The translations under genes were made by a program, and so were the position numbers. Below, in pieces: positions 54,097 to 63,200 of a DNA stretch of 64,000 bases (its first letter is position 1; every line of letters begins with the position of its first letter). Source of the stretch: CAWCPR01 sp963797475. Its GTDB lineage: Bacteria; Chloroflexota; Anaerolineae; Anaerolineales; UBA4823. The notes beneath the pieces are model-generated. The model worked only from the letters and a program-made list of their open reading frames with translations, ran no database searches and had not been told where the DNA came from. Location of the stretch: the NCBI GenBank assembly GCA_963797475.1, contig CAWCPR010000001.1, forward strand, positions 2,852,001 through 2,916,000, given 5' to 3'.

Positions 54097-54468
54097 TTAT
54101 CTTGTCTCGCCTGGAGATGGGGCAGGCTCTTGATCTGGGGTTGGTGGCAGTTTTGCGAGCGATTTGGGGGCAATCAAAACGTGCGCGATACGATGGTGAT
54201 CGATGGCAGCATCCCAGACATCCTCCCCTATGATCTAGCTTAAGGTTGACGGCAGCCATCCCCGAAACTGGCCGCGCACACGCTTCAATTCGCCGTCCGT
54301 CGTATCACACTAGATCGTTATTTTCTTGGCTTCGCGTATTCGTCTACGGCGGCAGGCCTCATTTTCATCGTAATCAGGCGAGCGGGCGTGGCTGTGCCCA
54401 AAACCGGGCATCGCCCGTCCGTCACGTCTTCTTACGCCCCAATAATGTGCATTTTCGTCCATCGTCAT
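54097..54468 (-). CDS. Hypothetical frame crossed by two TAG codons
   Basis: GAGGAG precedes an ATG at 54468 that opens MTMDENAHYWGVRRRDG and reaches TAG at 54310. In the same frame DGELKRVRGQFRGWLPSTLS runs to a second TAG at 54235. Then VWDAAIDHHRIAHVLIAPKS and PPTPDQEPAPSPGETR reach TAA at 54097. All three parts look protein-like, which suggests one gene of about 123 codons with two ambers. Without readthrough only a 52-residue protein is made. Not recognised. Confidence 0.4.
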
Positions 54469-54617
54469 CGATCTCCTCGTGAGTGATTGGCATCCAGTCA
54501 CTTCATAGATGCACACTTATGAGGATACGCAAATTGCGAACCTCCTAAGTTATGCATCTATTGGGAAAGATAAAGCCGCTTCATCTCCACTGATAATCAA
54601 AACTGAGTTCAAAGCGG

Positions 54618-54631
54618 CTATATCAAAATAG
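54618..54631 (+). promoter_or_regulatory. Orphan-cluster box 5
   Basis: GG-CTATATCAAAATAG-ACC on the plus strand, 43 nt before the 252-residue orphan gene. It is the closest copy to the consensus. Confidence 0.65.
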
Positions 54632-54674
54632 ACCAGCAAATGCTGGAAAACCACACATCAAGGAGCACTAAACA

Positions 54675-55433
54675 ATGAGCGTATCAGCTATCGCACTCCG
54701 TTGCCACATTGCACTACCTCAGGAGCAGAACGATCCCCTGCCGCCACCTGGGAAAGGAATTGCCTTATTTGGATTTACAGGTAGGGCTCCTGCTGATAAC
54801 TTTCCCCAGGGCTTCAAAAGTGCAATAGACCAACAAAAGGCAGACCTCGCCCGGTTAATCAGCCAGACATCGACCCCGCCCACCTCGATCGGGCTGGTTG
54901 AACGCTATGAGGTCCGCCACCCCCAAACCATGGACTACCTATCCATGTGGCGCATCGCCCAGGTACATTCCAGGGGAGATATCAGCCGCATGCCCCCGAT
55001 GCATCCCTCCCTGATGGGTTACATCCCAGTCGATGCAGATCTGTACCCAATCGTTTACGCCTCTACTGTGCGCGGCATCGACGAGCGTGAGCAGGGTATA
55101 TCTGCCATCTATTACGGTACGATACGCAGGTTCTTACGGAATCCCCTGTCTGATCTGGATAGTTTCCTCACGGGTAGCTTCCACGAGATGGTCGCCGTTA
55201 TGAACGCCCGCCATGAGAGGGGGGAAACCTGGCGGCTTGGAACGACATTGGAGATCATCCCGGCTGTAGATCCAGACACGGGAGAATACATGGTCATGAT
55301 CAGGGTACCGTACCTGAGTCCGACAGGTAAGCGCACATGGTCCGTGCCATATTGGGAATCGTCACAGCTAAAAGGTGCCAAATCACAGACGAGACGCTCT
55401 CGAACAAAGCGCGGCAGGTATAAGGGCAGATAG
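54675..55433 (+). CDS. Orphan-cluster protein of 252 residues
   Basis: Not recognised. It opens with a polar, proline-rich N-terminus (EQNDPLPPPGKGIALFGFTG), then has a mixed alpha/beta middle (SIGLVERYEVRHPQTMDYLS and IYYGTIRRFLRNPLSDLDSF) and a strongly basic tail (TRRSRTKRGRYKGR) that suggests nucleic-acid binding. AAGGAG precedes the ATG, and the cluster box lies 43 nt upstream. It is the only gene of the cluster on the plus strand. A long inverted repeat begins directly after its TAG. Confidence 0.6.
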   Translation: MSVSAIALRCHIALPQEQNDPLPPPGKGIALFGFTGRAPADNFPQGFKSAIDQQKADLARLISQTSTPPTSIGLVERYEVRHPQTMDYLSMWRIAQVHSRGDISRMPPMHPSLMGYIPVDADLYPIVYASTVRGIDEREQGISAIYYGTIRRFLRNPLSDLDSFLTGSFHEMVAVMNARHERGETWRLGTTLEIIPAVDPDTGEYMVMIRVPYLSPTGKRTWSVPYWESSQLKGAKSQTRRSRTKRGRYKGR

Positions 55434-55435
55434 AA

Positions 55436-55486
55436 GGAGTGCAAAATTGGGGTTGTTATCGAACAAACCCAATTTTGTGCAACTCC
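55436..55486. terminator. Long inverted repeat after the orphan gene
   Basis: Arms of about 22-25 nt, with the perfect core CAAAATTGGG/CCCAATTTTG and outer GGAGT/ACTCC, flank a 4-nt turn. No T-tract follows. It could terminate transcription or mark an element end. Confidence 0.5.
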
Positions 55487-55510
55487 TGATTCCATGCATT
55501 GCTTTGCGTA

Positions 55511-55612
55511 ATGGAGTCAATCACCAAGCTGCTCGAGATCATCCGCAGGGTCGTAGATACCAGCCAAACTGAAAAGATCACCCTTTTCGGTTCGCACACC
55601 CGCGGCGGTTCA
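55511..55612 (+). pseudogene. Nucleotidyltransferase (MNT-like) N-terminal fragment
   Basis: MESITKLLEIIRRVVDTSQT, then EKITLFGSHTRGGSS gives the GSxxRG start of minimal nucleotidyltransferases of MNT/HepT-type systems. The catalytic DxD that should follow is missing; the frame continues into IS-like DNA. Confidence 0.5.
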
Positions 55613-55761
55613 TCTCTTACCCCCCTGTGCGTCATCAGCGCCAGAGGTAGGGCAATCGCGTCTAAAAAAACCCTTGAAAAAGCAGCGTTAAACAGCTATC
55701 ATCAAGCCCATTTTCCGCACCTTTCGGTAGCGGTTTTGAGAATATCGAGTAAGCTAGGAGT

Positions 55762-55895
55762 ATGAGTCCCGAACAACGATTTGAAACCCAACGGATCGAC
55801 CATCTTGGCATCGTAGCCGGGATCTGTCAGCAGGCCAGCCTGATTGAAACGGTTAATCAACAAGTGGGTCAAAGCGAACGGATAGTAAGCTGCGG
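55762..55895 (+). pseudogene. IS1634/DUF4277-type transposase N-terminal fragment
   Basis: AGGAGT precedes an ATG opening RFETQRIDHLGIVAGICQQA, then LIETVNQQVGQSERIVS, the usual start of DUF4277-containing transposases. Homology ends near 55895, where an MprF-like fragment begins. Confidence 0.6.
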
Positions 55896-55904
55896 TCTAG
55901 CAGA

Positions 55905-56353
55905 CGATCGTGATGTTCACCCAATTTTACGACCCCGGCTTGCATCCGGTAACGGGTTTCGGAAGCTACTTCGCCGCTTCGATCTATGTGGTTTGGGCTG
56001 CAACCCTGTTTTTTGCGCTGCTGATGCTCATCCTGCCCGTGATCCTCCGGCAAACGGCAACCGAAGAGGAACGGGAGCGTGCCCGCCGCATCGTCGAAGC
56101 CTATGGCTGCTCCTCGCTGGCGCGCTTTACCTTATTTGATGATAAATCCTATTTCTTCAGCCTAGGCGGGTCAGTCATCGCTTACGTTGAAAAGGGGCGG
56201 ATTGCTGTTGCGCTGGGCGATCCGATCGGACCGGCGGAGGATGTATAGTCTACCATCGAAGAGCTCAAAGAATACTGCACGAAAAATGACTGGCAGCCAG
56301 CATTTTATCAAGTCCTTCCGGATAACCTGGATCAATACCGAGAAGCGGGCTTC
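55905..56353 (+). pseudogene. MprF-like (DUF2156) fragment with in-frame TAG
   Basis: It contains a membrane helix (SIYVVWAATLFFALLMLIL), RRIVEAYGCSSLARFTLFDD and SVIAYVEKGRIAVALGDPIG of the C-terminal acyltransferase domain of lysylphosphatidylglycerol synthases. TAG at 56246 interrupts it, after which STIEELKEYCTKNDWQPAFY continues in frame until the IS3 end. The start and end of the gene are both lost. Confidence 0.65.
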
Positions 56354-56358
56354 TGGAG

Positions 56359-57242
56359 TTACCCCGTTATAGTGGATAGTTGAGAGCTTGGCGAAACAAT
56401 AAGCTGGGCGTATGCCTCTTCAAACTGGATGGGGGAGACATAGTCCAGGGCTGAGTGCAGGCGATGAAGATTGTACCAACCTTCGATGAAAGCAAAGACC
56501 GCGCGTCTGGCCTCGGCTGGAGAATGGAAGCTTTCTCGGTCCAGCAATTCACACTCCAGAGTAGCGAAGAAGCTCTCGCACAGAGCGTTATCGAAACAAT
56601 CGCCGACCGAACCCATCGAGGGCCGGATGCCGGCTTCCCGGCAGCGCTTCCCGAAAGCAGCGAGGTGTATTGACTGCCTTGATCGGAATGATGGATCACC
56701 GCTTCCGGTCGGCGCTGCCCGATAGCCATCGTCAGCGCATCCAGCACCAGTTGAGTGCGCAGGTGGGTGTCCATCGCCCAACCGACTACCCGGCGGCTCC
56801 AGGCGTCGATTACCACGGCCAGATACAGCCAGCCGCTCCAGGTGGAGACGTATGGGATGTCTGCGACCCAAAGTTCATCGGGACCCTTGGCGCTGAAGTT
56901 GCGCTCGACCAGGTCCGGCGCCGGACGGGCATCCGGCTGACGCAGGGTGGTTCCATACCGCTTACGCCGGCTAACGCCCTGCAATTCAGCCTCTTGCATC
57001 AGCCGCGCCACCCGCTTGCGACCCACATGGATCCCTTCTCGGGCCAACTGGGCGTGGATCCGGGGCGCACCGTAGGTGCCTTTCGAGCGGTCATGGATGC
57101 GTTTGATCTCCCGGGTCAAGACCTGATCTTCCTGCGCCCGTCTGGACGGCGGCCGCTTCAACCACGCATAGTAGCCACTGGTGGAGACTTCCAGTACACG
57201 GCACATCGTGGTAATCGGATACTGCTCCTGGTGCGCTTTCAC
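56359..57242 (-). pseudogene. IS3 transposase OrfB, frameshifted
   Basis: The DDE integrase domain is clear: RIHDRSKGTYGAPRIHAQLA, DELWVADIPYVSTWSGWLYL, VIHHSDQGSQYTSL in the first frame, then SMGSVGDCFDNALCESFFAT and the last acidic segment in the next frame. A base is missing near 56660, between the second Asp and the Glu. The element would be inactive unless this is a sequencing error. Confidence 0.85.
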
Positions 57243-57553
57243 GAACTCGAAGACTTGGGTGGAACCGAGCCGGTCTCCCGAGCGAACCAGGCGGTTGCTT
57301 TTGCCAGGATCTCCCGTTCCAGGCGCAACTGCTTGTTCTCGCGCCGTAAACGAGCCAGTTCTTGCTTCTCGTCTGTCGTTAAGCCATCCGAGCGTTGTCC
57401 CTCATCGATCTCCGCCTGTTTGACCCAATTGCGGATGCTCTCCGCAGTTGGCTCGAATTCGAGGGCCAGCTCATTCGGCGTGCGACCTGCTCGGACCAAC
57501 TCTACCATCTGCCGCCGAAATTCCGGTGGATAGGGTGGGTGACTTCTTGGCAT
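57239..57553 (-). CDS. IS3 transposase OrfA
   Basis: A 104-residue helix-turn-helix protein (YPPEFRRQMVELVRAGRTPN, ESIRNWVKQAEIDEG) with a leucine-zipper tail (QELARLRRENKQLRLEREIL). It overlaps orfB, as expected for programmed -1 frameshifting in IS3 elements. AAGGAG precedes the ATG at 57553. Confidence 0.88.
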   Translation of the reverse strand: MPRSHPPYPPEFRRQMVELVRAGRTPNELALEFEPTAESIRNWVKQAEIDEGQRSDGLTTDEKQELARLRRENKQLRLEREILAKATAWFARETGSVPPKSSSS

Positions 57554-57607
57554 TTTGTGCTCCTTTCCTGCCAAGCATATCATTGTCCACCATACCGGGT
57601 CAACTCC

Positions 57608-58996
57608 AATGATGTCATGGGCTACTGCAGCGGACACCTGAAATGGTTGAGCGACTACACTTATAACGGTATTTACACATACGCGTTTGAGCACCCAGGT
57701 CCAACCATACAGAACCGTCTGGCCTTGGAAAAAGCAAACGATTGGCTCACCGTTTCCGGGGCAATAACCGCCGACGGCTCGCTGGCCGAAATAAACCAAC
57801 TCCGGCGCACAAGCGATATGGCCCTGGCACCGCCACAGATACCTGGGGATTACACACTGCGCCTTTTGGATGCAGGTGGCACAGCATTGGCCAACTACCT
57901 TTTTACGCCAATTGCCGGTGAAGATATGACTGAGTGGATGAATTTCATTGAGACGGTGCCGTTCGTCGCCGGGACGCGCCAGGTGCAAGTGGTGGCCAAT
58001 AGTGACGTCAGCGTGCTCGCCGAAAAGACCGTCAGCGCCAACCCGCCGGTGGTTTCCAATGTGGAATTACCCGGCGCGGCTTCGCCCCTGAAAGACAGCG
58101 TTACCCTGACCTGGCAGGCTTCCGATCCGGATGGCGACGCCCTGTCTTACGAAGTGCTCTACAGCGCCAATGGCGGCGCTTTCAGGCTGCTGGCCGGCGG
58201 TTTGAGCGAAAAGAGCTATACCTTCGACACTTCCGAACTGGGCGGCGGCGGCGTCTTCCGCGTGCTGGCTTCGGATGGGGTCAACACCGCTCATGCTGAC
58301 AGCGCTACCATCCCGGTAACGATGAAAGCCCCCGCCGTGCACATCCTCTCGCCGGTTGACGGCATGCAGATCCAATACGGGCAACCGATCAACCTGGTGG
58401 GCTACGCCCAGGACCCGCAGGATGGCATTCTGCAAGATGTTTCAAACCTGTTGTGGAGCGGGCCAGAAGGACCGATCGATGTCGGTCCAAAGGTCGGACT
58501 GACCGGCATGGATGTCGCCGGGGCAGTCGACATCAGCCTGCAGGCGACCAACAGCATGGGTATGGTGGCGGAAAGCAGCGTACAGATCCACATCGGCGAC
58601 GATATCGGCGATCCGCCGCCCAGCCTGTTCGTCGCCTCCGACGGCGTCGCCATGCAGGCGCCCAATGGTGATACCGGCGTGCAGACGACTTCGTTGAGCA
58701 TCCTCAAGGCCGGCGGGCCGGGCGATATTAACTGGCAGGTGCAGGTAAGCCCGGCGCCAGACTGGCTTCAAGTGGATGCCCTCTCCGGTACGGCACCCTA
58801 TACGCTGACCCTCAGCGCCGATCCCACTGGTCTGGCGGAAGACACGGTCTACAACACCACCTTGACCGTTAGCGGCGATAACGGGCAGAGCATTCCCATA
58901 CCCGTCTCGCTGCAGACCGGGGCCGGGTTCCTGGTGGACGAGGGCGGTCTGGAATTCGAGCATCGTATCTATCTGCCGACCGTGATCAAGAACTGA
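57608..58996 (+). pseudogene. C-terminal part of a secreted metzincin-like protein
   Basis: The remaining 462 codons begin SNDVMGYCSGHLKWLSDYTY, which resembles the Met-turn region of metzincin proteases; the HExxH helix is lost at the IS3 end. Three or more Ig/fibronectin-type beta-sandwich segments follow (SVTLTWQASDPDGDALSYEV). The last residues, EHRIYLPTVIKN, match the short YLP-type tail common on Chloroflexota exported proteins. The start and promoter are absent, so it is probably not expressed. Confidence 0.7.
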
Positions 58997-59034
58997 GTTT
59001 CACCCGCAAGCCTGCATACCCTGAACCATACCGG

Positions 59035-59071
59035 GATCGCGGCGAGTACGGTCAAGACGCACATCAACCAT
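59035..59071 (+). pseudogene. LuxR helix-turn-helix relic
   Basis: GCGAGTACGGTCAAGACGCA and the bases around it match the recognition helix codons of the MalT-like regulator (45575-45610). It is a tiny remnant of a related regulator. Confidence 0.4.
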
Positions 59072-59112
59072 AGAAACTGCCCGGCTGTTTCACACGCCTG
59101 AAGGGTGACTAG

Positions 59113-59670
59113 CCTCAAGCCAGCCAGGAGACCGTGCTGGTCTACCAGGATGAAGCCGTCCAGTTGGCGAACCTGCTTTTGCAGACGACACAAACCAAAC
59201 TGACTGCCCTACGGGAATTACAAGCTCTATATCGCCAACATCCCGATTACTCGATTTTCAGCTCGTTGCCAGGAGCTGGGGAACTGCTGGGACCAGCCTT
59301 ATTAGCCAAATTTGGGGATGACCGCCAGCGTTTTCCAACCCCTGCCAGCGTGCAAGCCCTGGCAGGCACCTGTCCGGTCACCGACAAAAGCGGCAAGCGG
59401 AAGGTGATCAAATTCCGCAAGGCTTGCGACCGGGAGTGGCGTTCGCTCTCTCAGGCTTGGGCGATTGCTTTGGTAAACCGAGCCAGATCTCCAGTGGCGA
59501 TCGCCTATTTCGAGCAAATCCGTCCCCGCTGCCACAACCGTCACCACGCTTATCGATGCGTGGCCAACCGCTGGTTGGCGATCGCCTGGAAGCTCTGGCA
59601 AACTCACCAACCCTACGACGAAGCTTATCATTTTCAACAGCGGGCAGCACGCAGCAAACCGAAGATTTGA
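59113..59670 (+). pseudogene. IS110-family transposase C-terminal part
   Basis: The frame contains IFSSLPGAGELLGPALLAKF, QALAGTCPVTDKSGKRK, and the C-terminal HHAYRCVANRWLAIAWKLW of the IS110 Transposase_20 domain with its catalytic serine region. The N-terminal DEDD (RuvC-like) domain is missing, so it is inactive. A copy of the dispersed repeat and of the GAGATCGC hairpin follow downstream. Confidence 0.75.
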
Positions 59671-59818
59671 CGACGTTCTATTTTATGGGAGCGCATGACT
59701 GGAGAGGCAGATTGGATTGGTCCACCCTTGGCATCCCATAGTCACAAACGGGCCGAAACGATCGTTCCGGCACCGATTGATTATTGCGTCTTTTTTACGA
59801 ATTGGGGGTTGACAAAGC

Positions 59819-59960
59819 GTGTCCGCAGGTCGGAAGATCCTCATAGCAGCGGTGTCACATAGTGACAGTGGCTGCACATTATCGCCGGCCTCAATCGCTG
59901 GATGATGTCGTCCTAACAAACTGAGGGCTTGCGATTGGCGTGATCGGCATATAAACATGC
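59819..59960. repeat. Dispersed repeat, copy 2
   Basis: Aligns with 38148-38283 (shared TCCGCAGGTCGGAAGATCCT and GCCGGCCTCAATCGC). It lies downstream of an IS110 fragment. Confidence 0.55.
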
Positions 59961-59969
59961 ATCACGCGC

Positions 59970-59999
59970 GAGATCGCCCAGTTCCAACTGGGCGATCTC
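59970..59999. repeat. GAGATCGC hairpin, copy 3
   Basis: Perfect 14-bp arms GAGATCGCCCAGTT/AACTGGGCGATCTC with a 2-nt turn, then ACTTTG. Same family as 30527 and 30993. Confidence 0.6.
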
Positions 60000-60072
60000 A
60001 CTTTGTGCGCCCAGCATGGGCGCTGGCTGGATAAAGAACCCCTGGTTATCTCAGGTAAAAAGACCGAATATA

Positions 60073-60094
60073 TATAATTTGCAATAGTGCAAAT
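60073..60094 (+). promoter_or_regulatory. -10 hexamer with overlapping inverted repeat
   Basis: TATAAT at 60073-60078 runs into ATTTGC-AATAGT-GCAAAT (60077-60094). An inverted repeat across the presumed transcription start is a typical repressor position. It is about 220 bp before the giant repeat protein gene. Confidence 0.35.
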
Positions 60095-60297
60095 ACTCAC
60101 ACAATTATTTGTGACAGTGTGGGAAGATATTTATTCCTTCCTGGCACAACAGTATTATTGAAAATTTGCCTTTAACGAGCCAGCACTGGAACACCAGCCG
60201 GAATGTCAATCGAGATCTTGCCGCCGATCGCTTAAGAGAAGTTACACAGAAGCAAGATCGCTCAGCTTATTGGAGCTCCCTGCCCACGGAGAATGAT

Positions 60298-63200
60298 ATG
60301 CATAATCACATCAGCACCCCACACCGAATTGGGTTAATTTTATTAGCCGTTTTTGTTGGCGTTTCATTGGGTTTTACCTTGGGGCCGGCAACCCGGATCC
60401 TTGCCCAGATCCGTGAAACCCGTAATGTCGGTCTGATAACGATCACGGCTGATGATTTTACCGATTTGGGCGGCGGATTAACCCAGGCCATAGGGAACAT
60501 CCAGTTGGGGGATTACCTGAAGGTCACCGGATCTGGCGCCAACCTGATTTACGATACGAACATAGTTACTGGTACCGGAAACCTGGCGTACATTGCCGGG
60601 AACTTGCAGTTGTTCAGCGGGAGCTTCGTGGCTGACGGAGCGACCGGGCTGGCTACACTGTCAGATGGGGCGGCCTACCTGCTCGATCAGGTGGCTGAAT
60701 TCGAGGTCGATAACACACTCAGAATTGACCAAATCGATCTTCCACAAGCGCTGGTCACGGGGCAAAGTGGACTGCACCTGACGCCACCCGGCGTCGATGC
60801 TTCAGCCACAGTAACTTTTACCCTGGCGCCCGGCGCGGTTTTCAGCGCCACAGCTGCTGCCTTCCAACTGGATACTGCCGGGGTAACGCTGTCCGTACCA
60901 ACAGGAGCTTCTATCAGCAACGGTTTATTGTCCGCTCCCCAGGTAAGCCTGGTATTACCCGCGGGGCTGGGCGGCGCATCCATGAACGTCGACAATCTAA
61001 CGATCACGCCGAGCGGTCTGAGTCTGGGCCAGAACGGTGTTGCTTTTAGTTTCCCGGATATGCTTTTTGGTAATGGCAGCCACTTGAGCCTGACAGGCAA
61101 CCAGGCCCTGTTTTATTATTATCCAGGCGATAATGAATACCGCCTGGATATCACCAGCACGCTGACGATCGACCTGCCTGAAAATCATAAAACCAGACAG
61201 TTATCGGTGGAATTGCAAAGCGAACATGGTGAATCCCAGTTGAGTGGATCGCTGGACCAGTTGAGCCTGGAGATGGCCGGCGCGAGCCTGGATATGAACG
61301 CCCTGAGCCTGGACAATACCGGATTAGGCGTGGCATCCGCCACCCTCACCTTGCCGAAGGCCTTGGGCGGTTCCACGTCCGTCGTATCGAACGTCCGCCT
61401 GGGGGGCAGCGGCCTGGCTATCGGTGCAGGCCAGTTCCTGCTTCCGAACATCCAGCTTGGCGACGGGGATGAGCTCTCACTGCATCGTGGACAGGCCACG
61501 CTAGCCGTAAAAGGCGGCGCTTACAAGATGGACGTCAACGCTGATTTGATCCTGAGCTTACCCGAGAATGACCAAACCATTGGCGCCAATTTCAGCCTGT
61601 CTTCTGGCCAGATCAGCGGGTCGCTCGAGCGCGCTGCACTTATCGGTAGCTGGGGCCGACCTGGCTATGAATGACCTGACCCTCTCCAATGATGGTCTGC
61701 AAGTTATGACTGCCACCCTCACGCTGCCAGATTCCCTGGGCGCCGCAACTGCCTCGATCAATAACGTGCAAATCGGCGACCAGGGATTGGTCTTTGGGCA
61801 GGCCGGAGCTATTTTTCCGCTACCGGATATTGTCTTTTCGGCTGACAACCAGGCCGCATCCAGGCGCGGTCCCGGCCTGGCCGCCCTTGCCCAGGCCGCC
61901 GAACCGGCTTTGAGCCTGACCGGCAATCAGGCCAGCCTGAAGACCCAGGTAGACGGAAGCGGCTTTATCTTCCAGGCGGATGGCACTTTAAGCGTCAACC
62001 TGCCTGGAAATGTCCAGCAGCACCCGTTCTCGTTCATCCTTGAGCATAACAAAGCGTCCGGTTTCCTGATCCAAGGGCAATTGGCGGCTTTGGATTTGAC
62101 CATCGCCAACGCCGACCTGGCCATGAAAAACCTCACCCTCAACAACCAGGGTTTCAGCGTCGATCAAGCCAGCCTGACCATGCCAAAGGAGCTTGGCAGC
62201 GGTGTGGTTACCCTGGAGCAGGTGAGCATCACCGCAGACGGTTTGCAGATCAATCATGGCAGTTTTGAGCTCCCCGATCTCTCGCTGGCAGATGGAAAAA
62301 TTGATTTGCAGGAAACAGTCGCAAGCTTACAGGCCCTGGATGGAGGATACCAATTTGAGGCGAGCAGCACGCTGTACCTGCATCTGCCTGAAAACGAACA
62401 AAGCATCGCTCTGGATTTTCAAGTCAATCAGGACGGCAACCTGCAGGGTAGCCTGTCTGCTTTAAGCTTGAAACTGGCCGGGACAACCTTGGCCTTACAA
62501 GATGTGTCCTTGAGCAATGCCGGTCTGGTGGCTGGCAGTGCTTCCCTGCAAATGCCGCCCGAGTTGGGAGGCGCCAGCGCTTCCATTTCAGAAGTGCGCA
62601 TCACCAGATTCGGATTAGCTTTTGGCACGGCAGATCTCAAGGTTGACCTTCCGGATATCAAGTTTGGCGAGAGCTTAAGTTTCATCGAAAACAACGCCGA
62701 TCTGAGTGTTACCGCCGGCGGCGACCAGTACCTACTGACTGTTGCAGGCCAAGTGGATGTGAATCTGCCGGAAAACGACCAACACCAGGCCATCACATTT
62801 ACGCTGAAAACCGACTTGGATAGCTATGAGATCGCTGGATCGGTCAGCGGACTGGATCTGAGTGTGGCTGGACTGACGCTCAAGATGGAGCAAATCGACA
62901 TTCAGGAGGATGGCCTGCACGTGGACACGGCTACCCTGGTGCTGCCAGAAGACCTGGGCGGCAGTACGGCGGTGATCGAGGACGTTGGCATTACCAGCGC
63001 CGGCCTGACGATGGGCCAGGCGAATGCCCAAATCCCCTTGCCGGATATCTCCTTTGGGGGGGCGGCGGCCCGGAGCCAGTTGAGGCGCGCCCCCGGGCTG
63101 TCCAGCCCCGCTTTGGCTGCCGCATCTGCCCCTTTGGCGCTGCTCAATAACCTGGCGAAGCTTCAGGTCCAGGGAGATCACTTCCGATTCAGCGTCAGCT

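Larger units (their letters stand above)
56354..57608 (-). mobile_element. IS3-family insertion sequence
   Basis: About 1255 bp, with terminal inverted repeats of about 38 bp beginning TGGAGTT at 56354 and, inverted, at 57608 (shared GTGGA and GCTTGGC further in). It encodes orfA and orfB on the minus strand. The flanks show no target duplication, and the genes on the two sides are unrelated fragments, so recombination has occurred across the element. Confidence 0.85.
59671..60297. other. Non-coding stretch with repeats and promoter region
   Basis: No gene is convincing in these 627 bp. It holds the second dispersed repeat (59819-59960), the third GAGATCGC hairpin (59970-59999) and a promoter-like region before the giant repeat protein. 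The plus-strand frame open from 60166 is only an upstream extension of that gene. Confidence 0.5.

Noticed and set aside
56246..56248. TAG in the MprF-like fragment as more evidence of amber recoding
   Set aside because: This gene is already truncated at both ends by IS elements, so a nonsense mutation in dead DNA is the simpler explanation.
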